A stretch of 49,727 bases of DNA, taken from positions 1 to 49,727 of the forward strand of contig JARGFK010000024.1 in NCBI GenBank assembly GCA_029211065.1, written 5' to 3'. The notes beneath the pieces are model-generated. The model did no database searches. It was given only the letters and a program-made list of their open reading frames with translations, and had not been told where the DNA came from. The stretch comes from Desulfobacterales bacterium. GTDB taxonomy: Bacteria > Desulfobacterota > Desulfobacteria > Desulfobacterales > JARGFK01. Shown in pieces: positions 1 through 9,180 of this stretch. A program made the translations under genes and the position numbers. Within the stretch, counting starts at the first letter, position 1, and each line of letters starts with the position of its first letter.

Positions 1-62
1 CCCCCGAAATCACCGGGTATCATCCAGGAAATTTTATATTTGCTATAAGCCAATCGCTTAAG

Positions 63-881
63 TTAACGACATTGACTGGTACATGCAAACTTCGCCGGCT
101 CATCCAGTGACCGCAAGTTTTTTAAAATCTGGCAGCAGCACCCGCAGCACATGCAGATGTTGAGCGGTTTCTTGGAATTGCCGGGTTGCAAAACAAGTCC
201 TGCTTCGATTCCGGATTTTAAGATTGCCATGGCCTCTTCCTGGGTTATCGAGCGGCCGATTCCGTTTTCCTCGTAGAAGTAGGCGCCGCCGCCGAAAATC
301 AGGCAGGTTTCTTCGGGTTTGTCGCACCCTTTTCCAACTATTTTATGCTCTTTTCTGCAGATGCAGGGCGCTACGATTATTTTTGACTGAGCCCGGATAA
401 TCTCTTCGGCTTTTTCATACGGCATGATGTTCATCTCCGCACTCACACTTGCAGAAACAGGAATAACACGAAGCTGCTGGGTTTTTAATTTTAACTGGGT
501 GTTCATCAGATGCGGTACATATTCGTTGAAGTCCTTGATCAACCCCTCATCTAAATCATTAACATGGTATTCCCATATCCCGACAACAAACTGGGCGGCC
601 ATGTACAGGGTTTGCCCGCCTTTAGCAGATCGCAGGATAAGCCCCTTTTTTGACATGTCCGCCAGCAGTTGGGCCGTTTCCGCCTCCGGCAGGCCGACCC
701 GCTCGGCAATCGCAGAAGCCGGCTCCAGCATCATTGAAAGATTTACCGCAACTTCAGCCTCCTGGGGGGTAAACAGCCGTTTTAAAATCCTGATTTCGAC
801 TCCGGATTCTGTGGCCGGAAAGCCTCCCGGCAAATTATCCAAATGTTTCGCCAGCTTTTTGAAAACAGCATCCATATCCAT
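63..881 (-). CDS. Winged-helix plus cysteine-rich Fe-S protein, short C terminus
   Basis: This is a 272-residue protein. Residues about 25-100 look like a winged-helix segment (LEPASAIAERVGLPEAE, then SKKGLILRS). The second half is cysteine rich, with CICRKEH followed by CDKPEETC and then CMCCGCCC near the end, consistent with metal or Fe-S binding. Related sulfate-reducer proteins, as I remember them, continue after this cysteine cluster into a two-cluster ferredoxin domain. Here the frame stops (TAA at 63-65) soon after the cluster, and neither other frame in the remaining 62 bases restores a ferredoxin motif. It lies 38 bp downstream of the acyl-CoA dehydrogenase on the same strand, so it is probably in that operon. 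A redox-linked role is inference. It could also be a truncated family member. Confidence 0.7.
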   Translation of the reverse strand: MDMDAVFKKLAKHLDNLPGGFPATESGVEIRILKRLFTPQEAEVAVNLSMMLEPASAIAERVGLPEAETAQLLADMSKKGLILRSAKGGQTLYMAAQFVVGIWEYHVNDLDEGLIKDFNEYVPHLMNTQLKLKTQQLRVIPVSASVSAEMNIMPYEKAEEIIRAQSKIIVAPCICRKEHKIVGKGCDKPEETCLIFGGGAYFYEENGIGRSITQEEAMAILKSGIEAGLVLQPGNSKKPLNICMCCGCCCQILKNLRSLDEPAKFACTSQCR

Positions 882-919
882 CTCCTTGTTTATTGGTTTA
901 AATGCGCCGAGTTTATAAG

Positions 920-2164
920 CTATTCAAATATTTTTTCATCAGCAGCATCAGCTTCTCCGGCGTCTTTTTCATAATCGCGTGATAAGCCGGCCTTTTTCAT
1001 CTGGCCATATTGCCGATACCATTCATTTGCGATGACCATTGCCATCACCTCACTTGTTCCGGTCCAGATAGAGGACAGCCGCAGATCTCTATAGATGCGT
1101 TCGACGGGAAAAATATTGGTGTACCCGATGCCGCCCATTACCTGCATCGAATTATGCACAACCTTCTGACATGCTTCTGTTACGAATTTCTTGGTTTCTG
1201 AAACCAACATGCGGATGCGCCCGGGGTCGATTTTGTCATCCACCGCCCGGGAAGTCGTATAGATCATGGCGCGTGAGACATCCAGCAGCATGGCCGCTTC
1301 AGCTATTTGAAAACTGACGCCCTGGTACTGATTGATCGTTTTGCCAAAAGCCTTTCTTCGGGTCGTATAGCCGGTTGCAATTTCCAAGGCCGGCCTTGCG
1401 GCGCCGACTGTCATCGCTGCGGTCCCTAGCCGCTCGGGAATCATCATGGTATTGAAAACATCATAGGCGCCATTCAACCTGCCGACAATGTTCTGTTTTG
1501 GAACCTTCACGTTTTTAAAAACAAGCCGTCCGGCACCCCCGCCCCGACATCCCAAAAGTCCATAAATATATTTGACTTCAACTCCCGGACCTCGGTCGAC
1601 TATAAAACAGGTCAACGCCTTATGGGGCTCTGCCGAAGGATCTGTGCGGGCATACACCAGAAAATAGTCCGCACCTTCAGCTCCGACAATAAATCTTTTT
1701 TGGCCGGTAATCAGAAAATAATCGCCCCTATTCTCCGCAATGGTCGATGTCCCAAAAAAATCAGAGCCACCGCGGGGTTCGGTCAGGCATTCGGCTGCAA
1801 AAATTTCTCCCCGCAGCAGGGGACTCATATATTTTTCTTTCTGCTCATCCGTACCGTGCTGACAAATTGCATCGCAAACCAGCTCCGCCCCAACCCCAAA
1901 TACACAGGCAAAAATATATCCAAGCGTTCCGACCTCTTCCATTACCATACAGGTGGTAACCCAGTCCAGTCCTCTTCCGCCCCATTTTTCGGGATAACGG
2001 CACCCCATCAGGTTGCGCCTGCCGGCTTCCTGTAAAAACGATTTGGGGAAACGTATTTTATCATTGTCCATGTCCAAAATCATCTCCCGGGGAACCCACC
2101 GGACAAAATCACGTATTTCATCACGTATTTTTTTTGCTTTACCGGACAACAGATAATCCATCAT
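920..2164 (-). CDS. Acyl-CoA dehydrogenase
   Basis: A 414-residue flavoprotein of the acyl-CoA dehydrogenase family, which oxidises acyl-CoA to enoyl-CoA and passes electrons to an electron-transfer flavoprotein. Family features are visible in order: the N-terminal helical domain, the FAD-binding beta-domain segment AECLTEPRGGSDFFGT, the RRKAFGKTINQYQGVSF segment, the MQVMGGIGYT segment, and the C-terminal WTGTSEVM with the expected catalytic-base glutamate (about residue 372). Length is slightly above the usual 380-390 because of an acidic tail. The start ATG-ATG is close to the preceding KamA-like gene (about 60 bp away), and the cysteine-rich protein follows, so the three are likely one transcript. 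The acyl-CoA substrate cannot be told from sequence. Confidence 0.93.
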   Translation of the reverse strand: MMDYLLSGKAKKIRDEIRDFVRWVPREMILDMDNDKIRFPKSFLQEAGRRNLMGCRYPEKWGGRGLDWVTTCMVMEEVGTLGYIFACVFGVGAELVCDAICQHGTDEQKEKYMSPLLRGEIFAAECLTEPRGGSDFFGTSTIAENRGDYFLITGQKRFIVGAEGADYFLVYARTDPSAEPHKALTCFIVDRGPGVEVKYIYGLLGCRGGGAGRLVFKNVKVPKQNIVGRLNGAYDVFNTMMIPERLGTAAMTVGAARPALEIATGYTTRRKAFGKTINQYQGVSFQIAEAAMLLDVSRAMIYTTSRAVDDKIDPGRIRMLVSETKKFVTEACQKVVHNSMQVMGGIGYTNIFPVERIYRDLRLSSIWTGTSEVMAMVIANEWYRQYGQMKKAGLSRDYEKDAGEADAADEKIFE

Positions 2165-2223
2165 AATCTACCCCCAATACGAATGTTGTTCTCGAATTAC
2201 CGCCTTAAGTACTATCTTTAACA

Positions 2224-3276
2224 TTATGGGCAATCAACTTTCTGCTTTAAATCTTTCACATATTCCGGCTGCAACGGGATTTTACCATACCCCCCGGGCA
2301 GGTCAATCATATAAGACGGAATACAAAGGCTCGATGCATCGGTTTGCAGGCGCTTTAAAATATCAATACCGGTTTGAACTGATGTTCGAAAATGAGCAGC
2401 CCCCTTAACAAGATCGACTTGGTGTAGGTAATAGGGCTTTACCCTTAATCTTAATAATTTCAGCATCAGCTCCCTCATGACCGCCTCGTTATCGTTTACC
2501 CCTTTCAGCAAAACAGTCTGGCAGCCCAACGGAATCCCTGCATCGGCGAGCCGTATGCAGGCCTCCGCCGCAGCACCCGTAATCTCGGTCGGATGATTAA
2601 AATGGGTGTTGATGTATACAGGGTGATATTTTTTGATGATATTGACCAGGGCAAAGGTCACCCGTTGCGGCAGTGAAGAGGGCGTCCGGGTATGGATGCG
2701 AATAATATCAATGTGGGGGATGGCCCGCAACTGCATTAAAATCCAGTTTATGACATCGTCGTCCAGCAGGAGCGGATCTCCCCCGGAAAGTATGACCTCG
2801 TTTATATTATTGTTTTTTCTGATGTATGCGATTCCATTGTTGATGCTTTTGCTGTTGATGGGCTGAGAACTCCCGAGTTTGCGCTTGCGCATGCAATAGC
2901 GACAAAACATTGCGCACTGGTTCGACACCATAAAAAGGACCCGGCCGGGATAACGGTGAATCAGGTTCGGTACCGGTGACTGGATTTCTTCAAAAAGCGG
3001 ATCATCGGAATAAAAATCGCTTTCAATTTCTTTTACATCGGGGACAGCCTGCTTCCAGATGGCATCATTTTTTTTCTGAATTAAAGACAAAAAATAGGGG
3101 TTGATTCGCATGGGATAAAGGGAGGTTACGTTCTGAAGTCCGGCGCTATCTATATCAAAATATTTTTCAAGCTGATCCACCGAAACGATACTTTTTGCGA
3201 GAATTTCCTTCCAGCTTTGACAAAAATTTAACGCGGAGGATATTTTTTCATTATCCACTAACATACTATATTCCAT
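2224..3276 (-). CDS. KamA-family radical SAM aminomutase (lysine 2,3-aminomutase-like)
   Basis: This 350-residue protein carries the radical SAM CX3CX2C signature (CAMFCRYCMRKRK), the GGDPLLL segment, and the C-terminal PLP/substrate region of lysine 2,3-aminomutases (YYLHQVDLVKGAAHFRT and YMIDLPGGYGKIPL). The aspartates in QVD and MID correspond by motif to the two that bind the lysine side-chain amine in characterised lysine 2,3-aminomutase. This favours lysine over glutamate, which is an inference. It is shorter than clostridial KamA and near EpmB length. No EF-P, ablB or kamDE gene is nearby, so beta-lysine osmolyte synthesis, EF-P modification and lysine fermentation all remain open. The annotated ATG has no clear Shine-Dalgarno; a second ATG 12 bp downstream has GGA at a better distance. 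Confidence 0.85.
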   Translation of the reverse strand: MEYSMLVDNEKISSALNFCQSWKEILAKSIVSVDQLEKYFDIDSAGLQNVTSLYPMRINPYFLSLIQKKNDAIWKQAVPDVKEIESDFYSDDPLFEEIQSPVPNLIHRYPGRVLFMVSNQCAMFCRYCMRKRKLGSSQPINSKSINNGIAYIRKNNNINEVILSGGDPLLLDDDVINWILMQLRAIPHIDIIRIHTRTPSSLPQRVTFALVNIIKKYHPVYINTHFNHPTEITGAAAEACIRLADAGIPLGCQTVLLKGVNDNEAVMRELMLKLLRLRVKPYYLHQVDLVKGAAHFRTSVQTGIDILKRLQTDASSLCIPSYMIDLPGGYGKIPLQPEYVKDLKQKVDCP

Positions 3277-3757
3277 ACGAATTCATATATGACCCGGGTA
3301 TCATTCCCGATTAATTAATTGACGAATTCATTATTTGCTCGGTGAACAGGCCCGAACTTATTCAAGCGCTCCGTTAATATCCTTTTTTTTGTTGGGTGTC
3401 ATGCTTTTTATGCAACTGCAGAGTTGATAAACATTTGCAATTACCCGGCAACCAATCGGATCATTATCAAGGCTGAAGTTTTTTTACAATCATGACCATA
3501 TTCAGAACCAGCGGGGTCAGTCAGAAACCGGCCCCTGCTAAAATTTTAAAGGTTGTATATTCGATTGCTATTATCTATAATGAAAAATATTAAGAAAAAT
3601 ACCAAGCCCATATGCAAATCGAAATGAACAATACTGCATTCAATCTATTGTTGAATGGTCCTCGATAGTTTTATTCTGATCACAGCTGCTCAAATATTCC
3701 ACAAGATGCCGTAATAATTATATTAATTTTTATCTTATTGGATATTTATCTTTTCAC
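3277..3757. other. AT-rich intergenic region without a recognised gene
   Basis: This is about 480 bp between the divergent starts of the KamA-like gene and the small rightward gene at 3771. I see only short imperfect inverted repeats (for example CAACT-GCAG-AGTTG near 3415) and AT-rich stretches. I cannot assign a promoter with confidence, and there is no translatable conserved segment or RNA gene that I recognise. Confidence 0.5.
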
Positions 3758-3770
3758 TTAGGGGGGTAAA

Positions 3771-4130
3771 ATGAAACAAAAATATATAATTCGCAAGGAT
3801 ATTGAAAAGAACGAGCTAACCATCCAAGAATTTGCATTCTTGGATAAAGAGCTCAAGGGCAGGGAATTTATAAATATCAGCAAAGAGTCATTCTCCCTTT
3901 TATGCAAAGAAACATATGATGGCAAAAAAATGAGATCCGCCATAAAACAAGGAAAAGATACCCTTGTTTCCGAGTTGAGAACAGAAAATATGTTTCCCAT
4001 CGGATTATATGTCGATAAAATTGCCGAATCGGTTATGGAGCTCTATGGATCCAAAAATTCGGACTCATTTGAGCTTTTATTTGATGATAAAGAATTTTTA
4101 GGAATTAACAAATTGGTCTCTGATTCATAA
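3771..4130 (+). CDS. Hypothetical protein, 119 residues
   Basis: The ATG is preceded by a strong Shine-Dalgarno (AGGGGGG about 5 bp upstream), and the frame stays open for 119 codons, which supports a real gene. The product is charged (rich in Lys, Glu and Asp) and has no signal peptide, membrane segment or cysteine motif. The C-terminal half contains the hydrophobic stretch FPIGLYVDKIAESVMELYG, probably helical. I do not recognise a family. It converges on the leftward glycosyltransferase gene at 4142 with about 11 bp between stops and no evident terminator. Its low-GC composition matches the flanking intergenic DNA and differs from the genes around it, so recent acquisition is possible but unproven. 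Confidence 0.6.
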   Translation: MKQKYIIRKDIEKNELTIQEFAFLDKELKGREFINISKESFSLLCKETYDGKKMRSAIKQGKDTLVSELRTENMFPIGLYVDKIAESVMELYGSKNSDSFELLFDDKEFLGINKLVSDS

Positions 4131-4141
4131 AAAACAACGGG

Positions 4142-5881
4142 TTATTCCTTAACTTCATACAAACCATAACCATTTTTATAATAAAGCAATTGCATATTCT
4201 CTTTAAAAAATAGTTTTATCAATTCTTTTTTCTTTTCACTAAAGTTATTATCGATCCAGCTTTCAAACAGATCCATACGAATAATCAAATGCGTCAGACC
4301 TATCTTTCTTAAATCAATCGATATCTCTTGGGGGGAATCTGATTTTTTAACAGCGCCAAGGAACACGTTCGGATCGGAAATCATTATTTTATCGCTATGA
4401 TAAATCCGGTTTCCCAGAAAAATACTTAAAATTTTAGCTGCGGCGGGTAGATTCTTATTTGCAAATTGAACTGCCGGGTATTCCTTGCGGCGGGCTTCAA
4501 TATACTCATCACGCCCAACCCTTCCGCTTAAGTAAGCGATCGGTTGGACTTCTCTGAATTGATGCATTATATAGAACGCATTTATCAGCAGCATCATACC
4601 CGCAACAGCGGTTATGACCGCGCGGGGTATTATCGACGAACCGGCGGGGTATCGAGCTGTGACCGTAACATATATCTGGTGCAAGCCCATCATGGACAGT
4701 ATAATCAGCGGGGGAACAATGGGGGCAACATATCTGATTCGCATCTCGACTTGAAAAAACGTGATCATTAAAAATAAAAGCGAAAATACGAGCCATATCC
4801 ATTTTTCGGTTTCAGACTGAGAATGCGCTTTTGGGGAAAGAATAAAAGCAAAAAACGGCAATATGAACAACAAAGGGTTCAGCCGGCCGTCAAAATATTG
4901 GGGATCTCCATCCTTGCCCGTAAAAAAAATTCTTAAAGGCACCAGTGCGATTTCCCACCAGGATTCGTTGTAAATGATCTTACGGTAACCAAACAGCCCT
5001 ATCCGCTGCTTTTGGGATCGGGTCGAGCCGGCCTTTAATTTGGTGCCTGTATTTCCATTATTGTCATCGTTTTCGTTCGTTATGTCAGCAGGCGCAGCTA
5101 TTTGTTGCTGAGAAAACCAATTATGATAAAGGGGGTAGATCGGATTTTGTGTCCATTGATAATTTCTGATCATCCACGGTAAAAAGACTAATAGTGCCAC
5201 GGCCATGAAAATTGCTGCATACCCCACTGCCTTGGCTTGATTTAACCCGCCGGCAGGACGCTTTCTTACATAGACAAACGGCACAAAAAGCGTCAGCAGA
5301 AACAATATCACCAAACCATTGTATTTGGTTCCAAGTGCAAGTCCGCACCAGCAGGCGGAAATCATCAAATGTTTTAATTTGAATCGACTCTCTATCCATT
5401 TAAAAAAATAAATGATCGCTGCGGTGGAAAAAAAAACAAGACCCAAATCGACATAAACCGTAATCGACAGTTTTACAATTAAGGGTAGTGACAGAAAAAA
5501 AAGTGCCCCTAAAAGCGCATAGAATAAATCCAACCGCTTATACAAATAGTTAAAAATCAACCAGGCGGTTAGAAGCGCAAAAGAAAAGTGTATGTATTTG
5601 GTTGCAATATCATTGTCGAAATAAAGCGGAATTAAATACAACAGGTCAATGTTCATTGGAAAATATGAGAACACGACATGGGGTATTTCGAAAATCCCGC
5701 CGTGTTTAAGATATAACTTGGGGACTGCCAGGTGGTGGGTAAGGGCATCCCGGCTGACGGGCGGAACCGATGAAAGTATCACGATAGAAGCAGTCAGAAT
5801 AAACAATGCGCCAATGAGAATAAGCCTAACAAAACGATTCATTCCGGTTGCCGCCCGTTCTTTGTGTTGATAATCGATCAT
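4142..5881 (-). CDS. GT39/ArnT-like polytopic membrane glycosyltransferase
   Basis: A 579-residue protein with an N-terminal membrane anchor (LILIGALFILTASIVIL) followed by many hydrophobic segments up to about residue 440 and a soluble C-terminal part. The segment SRDALTHHLAVPKLYLKHG, with an acidic residue in the first external loop, and the overall layout are typical of GT-C fold enzymes of the protein mannosyltransferase/ArnT superfamily. These transfer a sugar from a polyprenyl-phosphate donor to a protein or lipid on the outer face of the membrane. It is the last gene of the leftward glycosylation block, 118 bp after the first TMTC-like gene. Acceptor and sugar are unknown. An initial ATG at 5881 and an internal Met (MNRFVRL) are both possible starts. 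Confidence 0.75.
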   Translation of the reverse strand: MIDYQHKERAATGMNRFVRLILIGALFILTASIVILSSVPPVSRDALTHHLAVPKLYLKHGGIFEIPHVVFSYFPMNIDLLYLIPLYFDNDIATKYIHFSFALLTAWLIFNYLYKRLDLFYALLGALFFLSLPLIVKLSITVYVDLGLVFFSTAAIIYFFKWIESRFKLKHLMISACWCGLALGTKYNGLVILFLLTLFVPFVYVRKRPAGGLNQAKAVGYAAIFMAVALLVFLPWMIRNYQWTQNPIYPLYHNWFSQQQIAAPADITNENDDNNGNTGTKLKAGSTRSQKQRIGLFGYRKIIYNESWWEIALVPLRIFFTGKDGDPQYFDGRLNPLLFILPFFAFILSPKAHSQSETEKWIWLVFSLLFLMITFFQVEMRIRYVAPIVPPLIILSMMGLHQIYVTVTARYPAGSSIIPRAVITAVAGMMLLINAFYIMHQFREVQPIAYLSGRVGRDEYIEARRKEYPAVQFANKNLPAAAKILSIFLGNRIYHSDKIMISDPNVFLGAVKKSDSPQEISIDLRKIGLTHLIIRMDLFESWIDNNFSEKKKELIKLFFKENMQLLYYKNGYGLYEVKE

Positions 5882-5999
5882 ATCGTTCGTATTGATAAAT
5901 TTTAAAAGTTATCAGCCCCTGGTGAGGAAAAGGGCCTTAAAACACGATAACCTTTTGGGGGTTTAAAGTTCCGTCGTCTGTATTAAAATGGCTCTGAAT

Positions 6000-8390
6000 T
6001 CAGTGATTTCTCAAAAGCTCCTTATAATATGATGTTGTTCTGGTTCTTTCAAGATTCTGATCGGTTTTAAGAAGATCCCAGTTGTCAAATCCCTTTTCAA
6101 CGGCCTGCTTGAGCCATTGAACCGCTTCTTCGATTTTCTTTTGCCGGGCATAGGTGCCGGCAATGTAATAGTAAGCTTCCCACTGATCCGGTCGAACGGC
6201 AATGCTCTCTTTAAGGATGGAACGGGCCGTATCATAGTTACCCTGCATCGCATAGATGATCGCCAGATTCTTCGAAGATCCAAAAAATGCAGGGTCAATC
6301 GATAACGCCTCCCGATAATGAACTGCGGCAATCTCCAGTTCTCCCCTGCTTTTATACATCTGCCCCAGTTCATAATGTGCAACAGCATCATCCGGATTTT
6401 GTGCGATCGCCTTCTGCAACTTCACAATCGCACGATCCATCTTCTCCTGAATCGCCTTCGTTTCTCTAAGGTTGTTACTTGCCAACAGGTTGTCCGGTTG
6501 TAATTGAAGCGCCTTTTTATATTGGCTGATAGCCTCTTTTGACCTTCCCAGTTTGGCCAGCACATTTCCCAGATTAATGATTGCCTCAATATGCTCAGGA
6601 GCTAAATGCACTACTTTGGAATAGTAATGAATGGCTTCATCGAACCGACCCCGGGCTGACAGTGTATTTCCTAAATTATAGTACGCTTCCGTATATTCAG
6701 AGTCTAACTGCAATGCCTTTAAATAATGCTTTATCGCTTCCTCTGTCCTTTCCTGTTTTGATAGAACAACCCCCAGATTATTGTGTGCTTGAGAAAAACT
6801 CGGATCTAATCGCAAGGCCTGGGCATAATAAACAGCGGCTTCAGCAAATTTCCCCATTCCCGACATAATGTTACCCAGGTTGTTGCGGACATCGACATGC
6901 CCCGGATCTAACTGCAACACCTTTGAATAATGTCTTATTGCTTCCTCTGATTTTCCCTGCTTTGCCAAAGCGTTCCCTAAATTAAAATGCGCATGCGCAA
7001 AATCAGGATTTATCTGTAATGCCTTTATAAAATTCTGAATGGCCGCCTCTGTCTTTCCCTGATTATCCAAGGCAACGCCTAAGTTATTGTAGGCAAAATA
7101 ATTTCTATCTGTAACCCTGAGCGCATGCTGAAAAAGCGTAATACTGTTTTCCCAATACCGAATCTGTCCCCATGTGGCTACGATCAGCGTGAATAGAAGA
7201 ACAGAACCTGCTGTTGCCAGACCTGCTTTGCTAAAACACTGCTGGAAAAACTTATCTGGAATTCCCCAAACAATCATTATAAAAAGCCCTATAATGGGGA
7301 CATAGGTGTAACGGTCTGCCATTGACTGAAAGCCTACCTGCACCAGACCAATAACGGGAATTAACGTTATCAGATACCACAACCAGCCGAAAATAAAGAA
7401 GGGCTGTCGCCATCTGACCTTGAAAACCATTAAGGAAATGGAAATGATGATTAAACCGGCCGCGGTTATCTGCCATAGCGGCAAATTATGGGAATACGGA
7501 TAGATAACAGCAAGTTTAGAGGGCCAGATCATCTTCCCGATATATGCGACATAAGAAACCAATGCATTGGCGATCCTGGCACTGATAGGAATTACATATA
7601 GAGCACTTAAAGAACCTCCTTTTTGTTGAGCCAAAATCGCCACAACGCCCGAAGCTGCCGATAGAATAAAGAAAGGTATTTTTTCACAAACTAAGAAAAG
7701 GAACGTTTTACCCGGCCGCGCATTTTTGTCATCAACCCGAGGCCCGTCCTGGAAACGGCCTAAAGGCCAGCAATCCAGCAGCAGGAATATAACCGGGACC
7801 GTAACCAGCATCGGTTTAGACATAAGTCCCAGGCTAAAACACAGAATCACCGCAAGATATTTGGGTGTCGCCGGACGCCTGACATGCCAGGTGTAGAGCA
7901 GCAAGGTTAACATCCAGAAAAATGTACTCAATACATCTTTGCGTTCAGCAACCCATGCGACCGATTCCACATGAAGCGGGTGGAGCGCAAACAGAACCGC
8001 TATCACAGCGCTTCGCCATAACGCCCCGGTCATCAGCCTGAAGACGAAAAACACCAACAGGGTGTTTGCAATGTGAAATTGAAGATTGGTCAGATGATGC
8101 GGCCCTGGATTCATACCATAGAAATGTACGTCCAGCATATGGGATAGCCAGGTTAGGGGGTGCCAATTCGCCGCATGGATAGTGGTAAATGCCCAGATTA
8201 TGCTTCGGCAGCTCAAGCCTTTCTTTACATGCGGATTCTCGCTAAGATACAGGGGATCATCAAAATTTATAAAATCAAAATGCCGCACCTGACCATATAC
8301 CGCAAGGGTTGCCATTATCAAAAACAGACAGATCCAGAATTCCGAGCGAGTACGGATAAATATATTGTGAATATTTTTCTGGCTTGTCAT
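6000..8390 (-). CDS. TMTC-like membrane protein with TPR tail (paralog A)
   Basis: A 796-residue protein. The N-terminal ~420 residues contain many membrane segments and the motifs FINFDDPLYLSENPHVK and HPLHVESVAWVAERKDVLS. These closely resemble eukaryotic TMTC proteins, which are O-mannosyltransferases using dolichyl-phosphate-mannose. The Asp-Asp pair in the first external loop fits a GT-C catalytic site. Residues about 435-770 are roughly ten TPR units (for example YNNLGVALDNQGKTEAAI). The extreme C terminus has a cap ending in Tyr-rich sequence and LLRNH that is also found in the two paralogs at 10040 and 12163. The gene starts 22 bp after the methyltransferase stop. Protein glycosylation is inferred from family resemblance; substrate is unknown. 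Confidence 0.85.
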   Translation of the reverse strand: MTSQKNIHNIFIRTRSEFWICLFLIMATLAVYGQVRHFDFINFDDPLYLSENPHVKKGLSCRSIIWAFTTIHAANWHPLTWLSHMLDVHFYGMNPGPHHLTNLQFHIANTLLVFFVFRLMTGALWRSAVIAVLFALHPLHVESVAWVAERKDVLSTFFWMLTLLLYTWHVRRPATPKYLAVILCFSLGLMSKPMLVTVPVIFLLLDCWPLGRFQDGPRVDDKNARPGKTFLFLVCEKIPFFILSAASGVVAILAQQKGGSLSALYVIPISARIANALVSYVAYIGKMIWPSKLAVIYPYSHNLPLWQITAAGLIIISISLMVFKVRWRQPFFIFGWLWYLITLIPVIGLVQVGFQSMADRYTYVPIIGLFIMIVWGIPDKFFQQCFSKAGLATAGSVLLFTLIVATWGQIRYWENSITLFQHALRVTDRNYFAYNNLGVALDNQGKTEAAIQNFIKALQINPDFAHAHFNLGNALAKQGKSEEAIRHYSKVLQLDPGHVDVRNNLGNIMSGMGKFAEAAVYYAQALRLDPSFSQAHNNLGVVLSKQERTEEAIKHYLKALQLDSEYTEAYYNLGNTLSARGRFDEAIHYYSKVVHLAPEHIEAIINLGNVLAKLGRSKEAISQYKKALQLQPDNLLASNNLRETKAIQEKMDRAIVKLQKAIAQNPDDAVAHYELGQMYKSRGELEIAAVHYREALSIDPAFFGSSKNLAIIYAMQGNYDTARSILKESIAVRPDQWEAYYYIAGTYARQKKIEEAVQWLKQAVEKGFDNWDLLKTDQNLERTRTTSYYKELLRNH

Positions 8391-8412
8391 GGCTGTTTAT
8401 ACCGGCATATCA

Positions 8413-9180
8413 TTATTTCTTTTGCGCTTTTATTAGCAGGACGGTTGCAAAGGCACGCGGCATCATCCTGGCATCAAGCCATACCAGTCCCATGAAGAGT
8501 CGATTAGCCCATTTAAATAATGGGACAAAAAATTGAATTGCCCTGTATTTTGGAATCGCTTTTACTCTTTTTGAGTTTAACTTTCGAAGTTTCGAAAAAC
8601 AAAATACGACAAGGCTCATTGTCACCTTTTCCAGCGGGCCCAACACTTTTTGAATATGCATCGGCATGAGGCCTGCCGCCTTTAACTTTTCTTCCAATTC
8701 AAAAATTTCATAGCGGCGAAAGTGATTAACAAAACGGTCATCATTGCTATAATATAATTTTCTGTGGGGAACAGTAAGAATAAGACTTCCGGATGGACTC
8801 ATCACACGGGACAGCTCATTTAACGCTTTACAATCATCCTGTAAATGTTCCAACACCTCAGAACATATCGCGTGTGAAAATACACCGGGCTTAAACGGAA
8901 GCTTCATGCCATCGGCAACAACATATCGTTGATTTTCAAGGGCGCGTTTTAAAATTTGAAGCGCACCAAAAGATACGTCTGAATATATGATTCGGTTTGT
9001 CCTTGTCATCACAGGAGAAATTCCGCTGCCTATTTCCAAAGCCAGTTTTATATCTTCTTTGTGAAGGCTTTTTTCAACAGCGCTTTTCCGAAGAAGATAA
9101 TTATAAAGGTAATTCTTCAGCAGAATATATTTGTCTTCTTCAAAAAAATCTTGAAATCGATTGTTAGCGGATCGACTCAT
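8413..9180 (-). CDS. Class I SAM-dependent methyltransferase
   Basis: A 255-residue protein with a Rossmann-type SAM site (LALEIGSGISP at about residues 46-56), an acidic second strand, and the class I methyltransferase post-motifs SEVLEHLQDD and LSRVMSPSGSLILTVPH. The region from about 180 is basic and hydrophobic (VTMSLVVFCFSKL and later LFMGLVWL), which may bring the enzyme to the membrane. Its ATG lies inside the upstream glycosyltransferase gene (17-bp overlap), implying translational coupling. In this setting methylation of a sugar or lipid-linked glycan intermediate is a reasonable inference; the substrate is not visible in the sequence. Confidence 0.85.
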   Translation of the reverse strand: MSRSANNRFQDFFEEDKYILLKNYLYNYLLRKSAVEKSLHKEDIKLALEIGSGISPVMTRTNRIIYSDVSFGALQILKRALENQRYVVADGMKLPFKPGVFSHAICSEVLEHLQDDCKALNELSRVMSPSGSLILTVPHRKLYYSNDDRFVNHFRRYEIFELEEKLKAAGLMPMHIQKVLGPLEKVTMSLVVFCFSKLRKLNSKRVKAIPKYRAIQFFVPLFKWANRLFMGLVWLDARMMPRAFATVLLIKAQKK

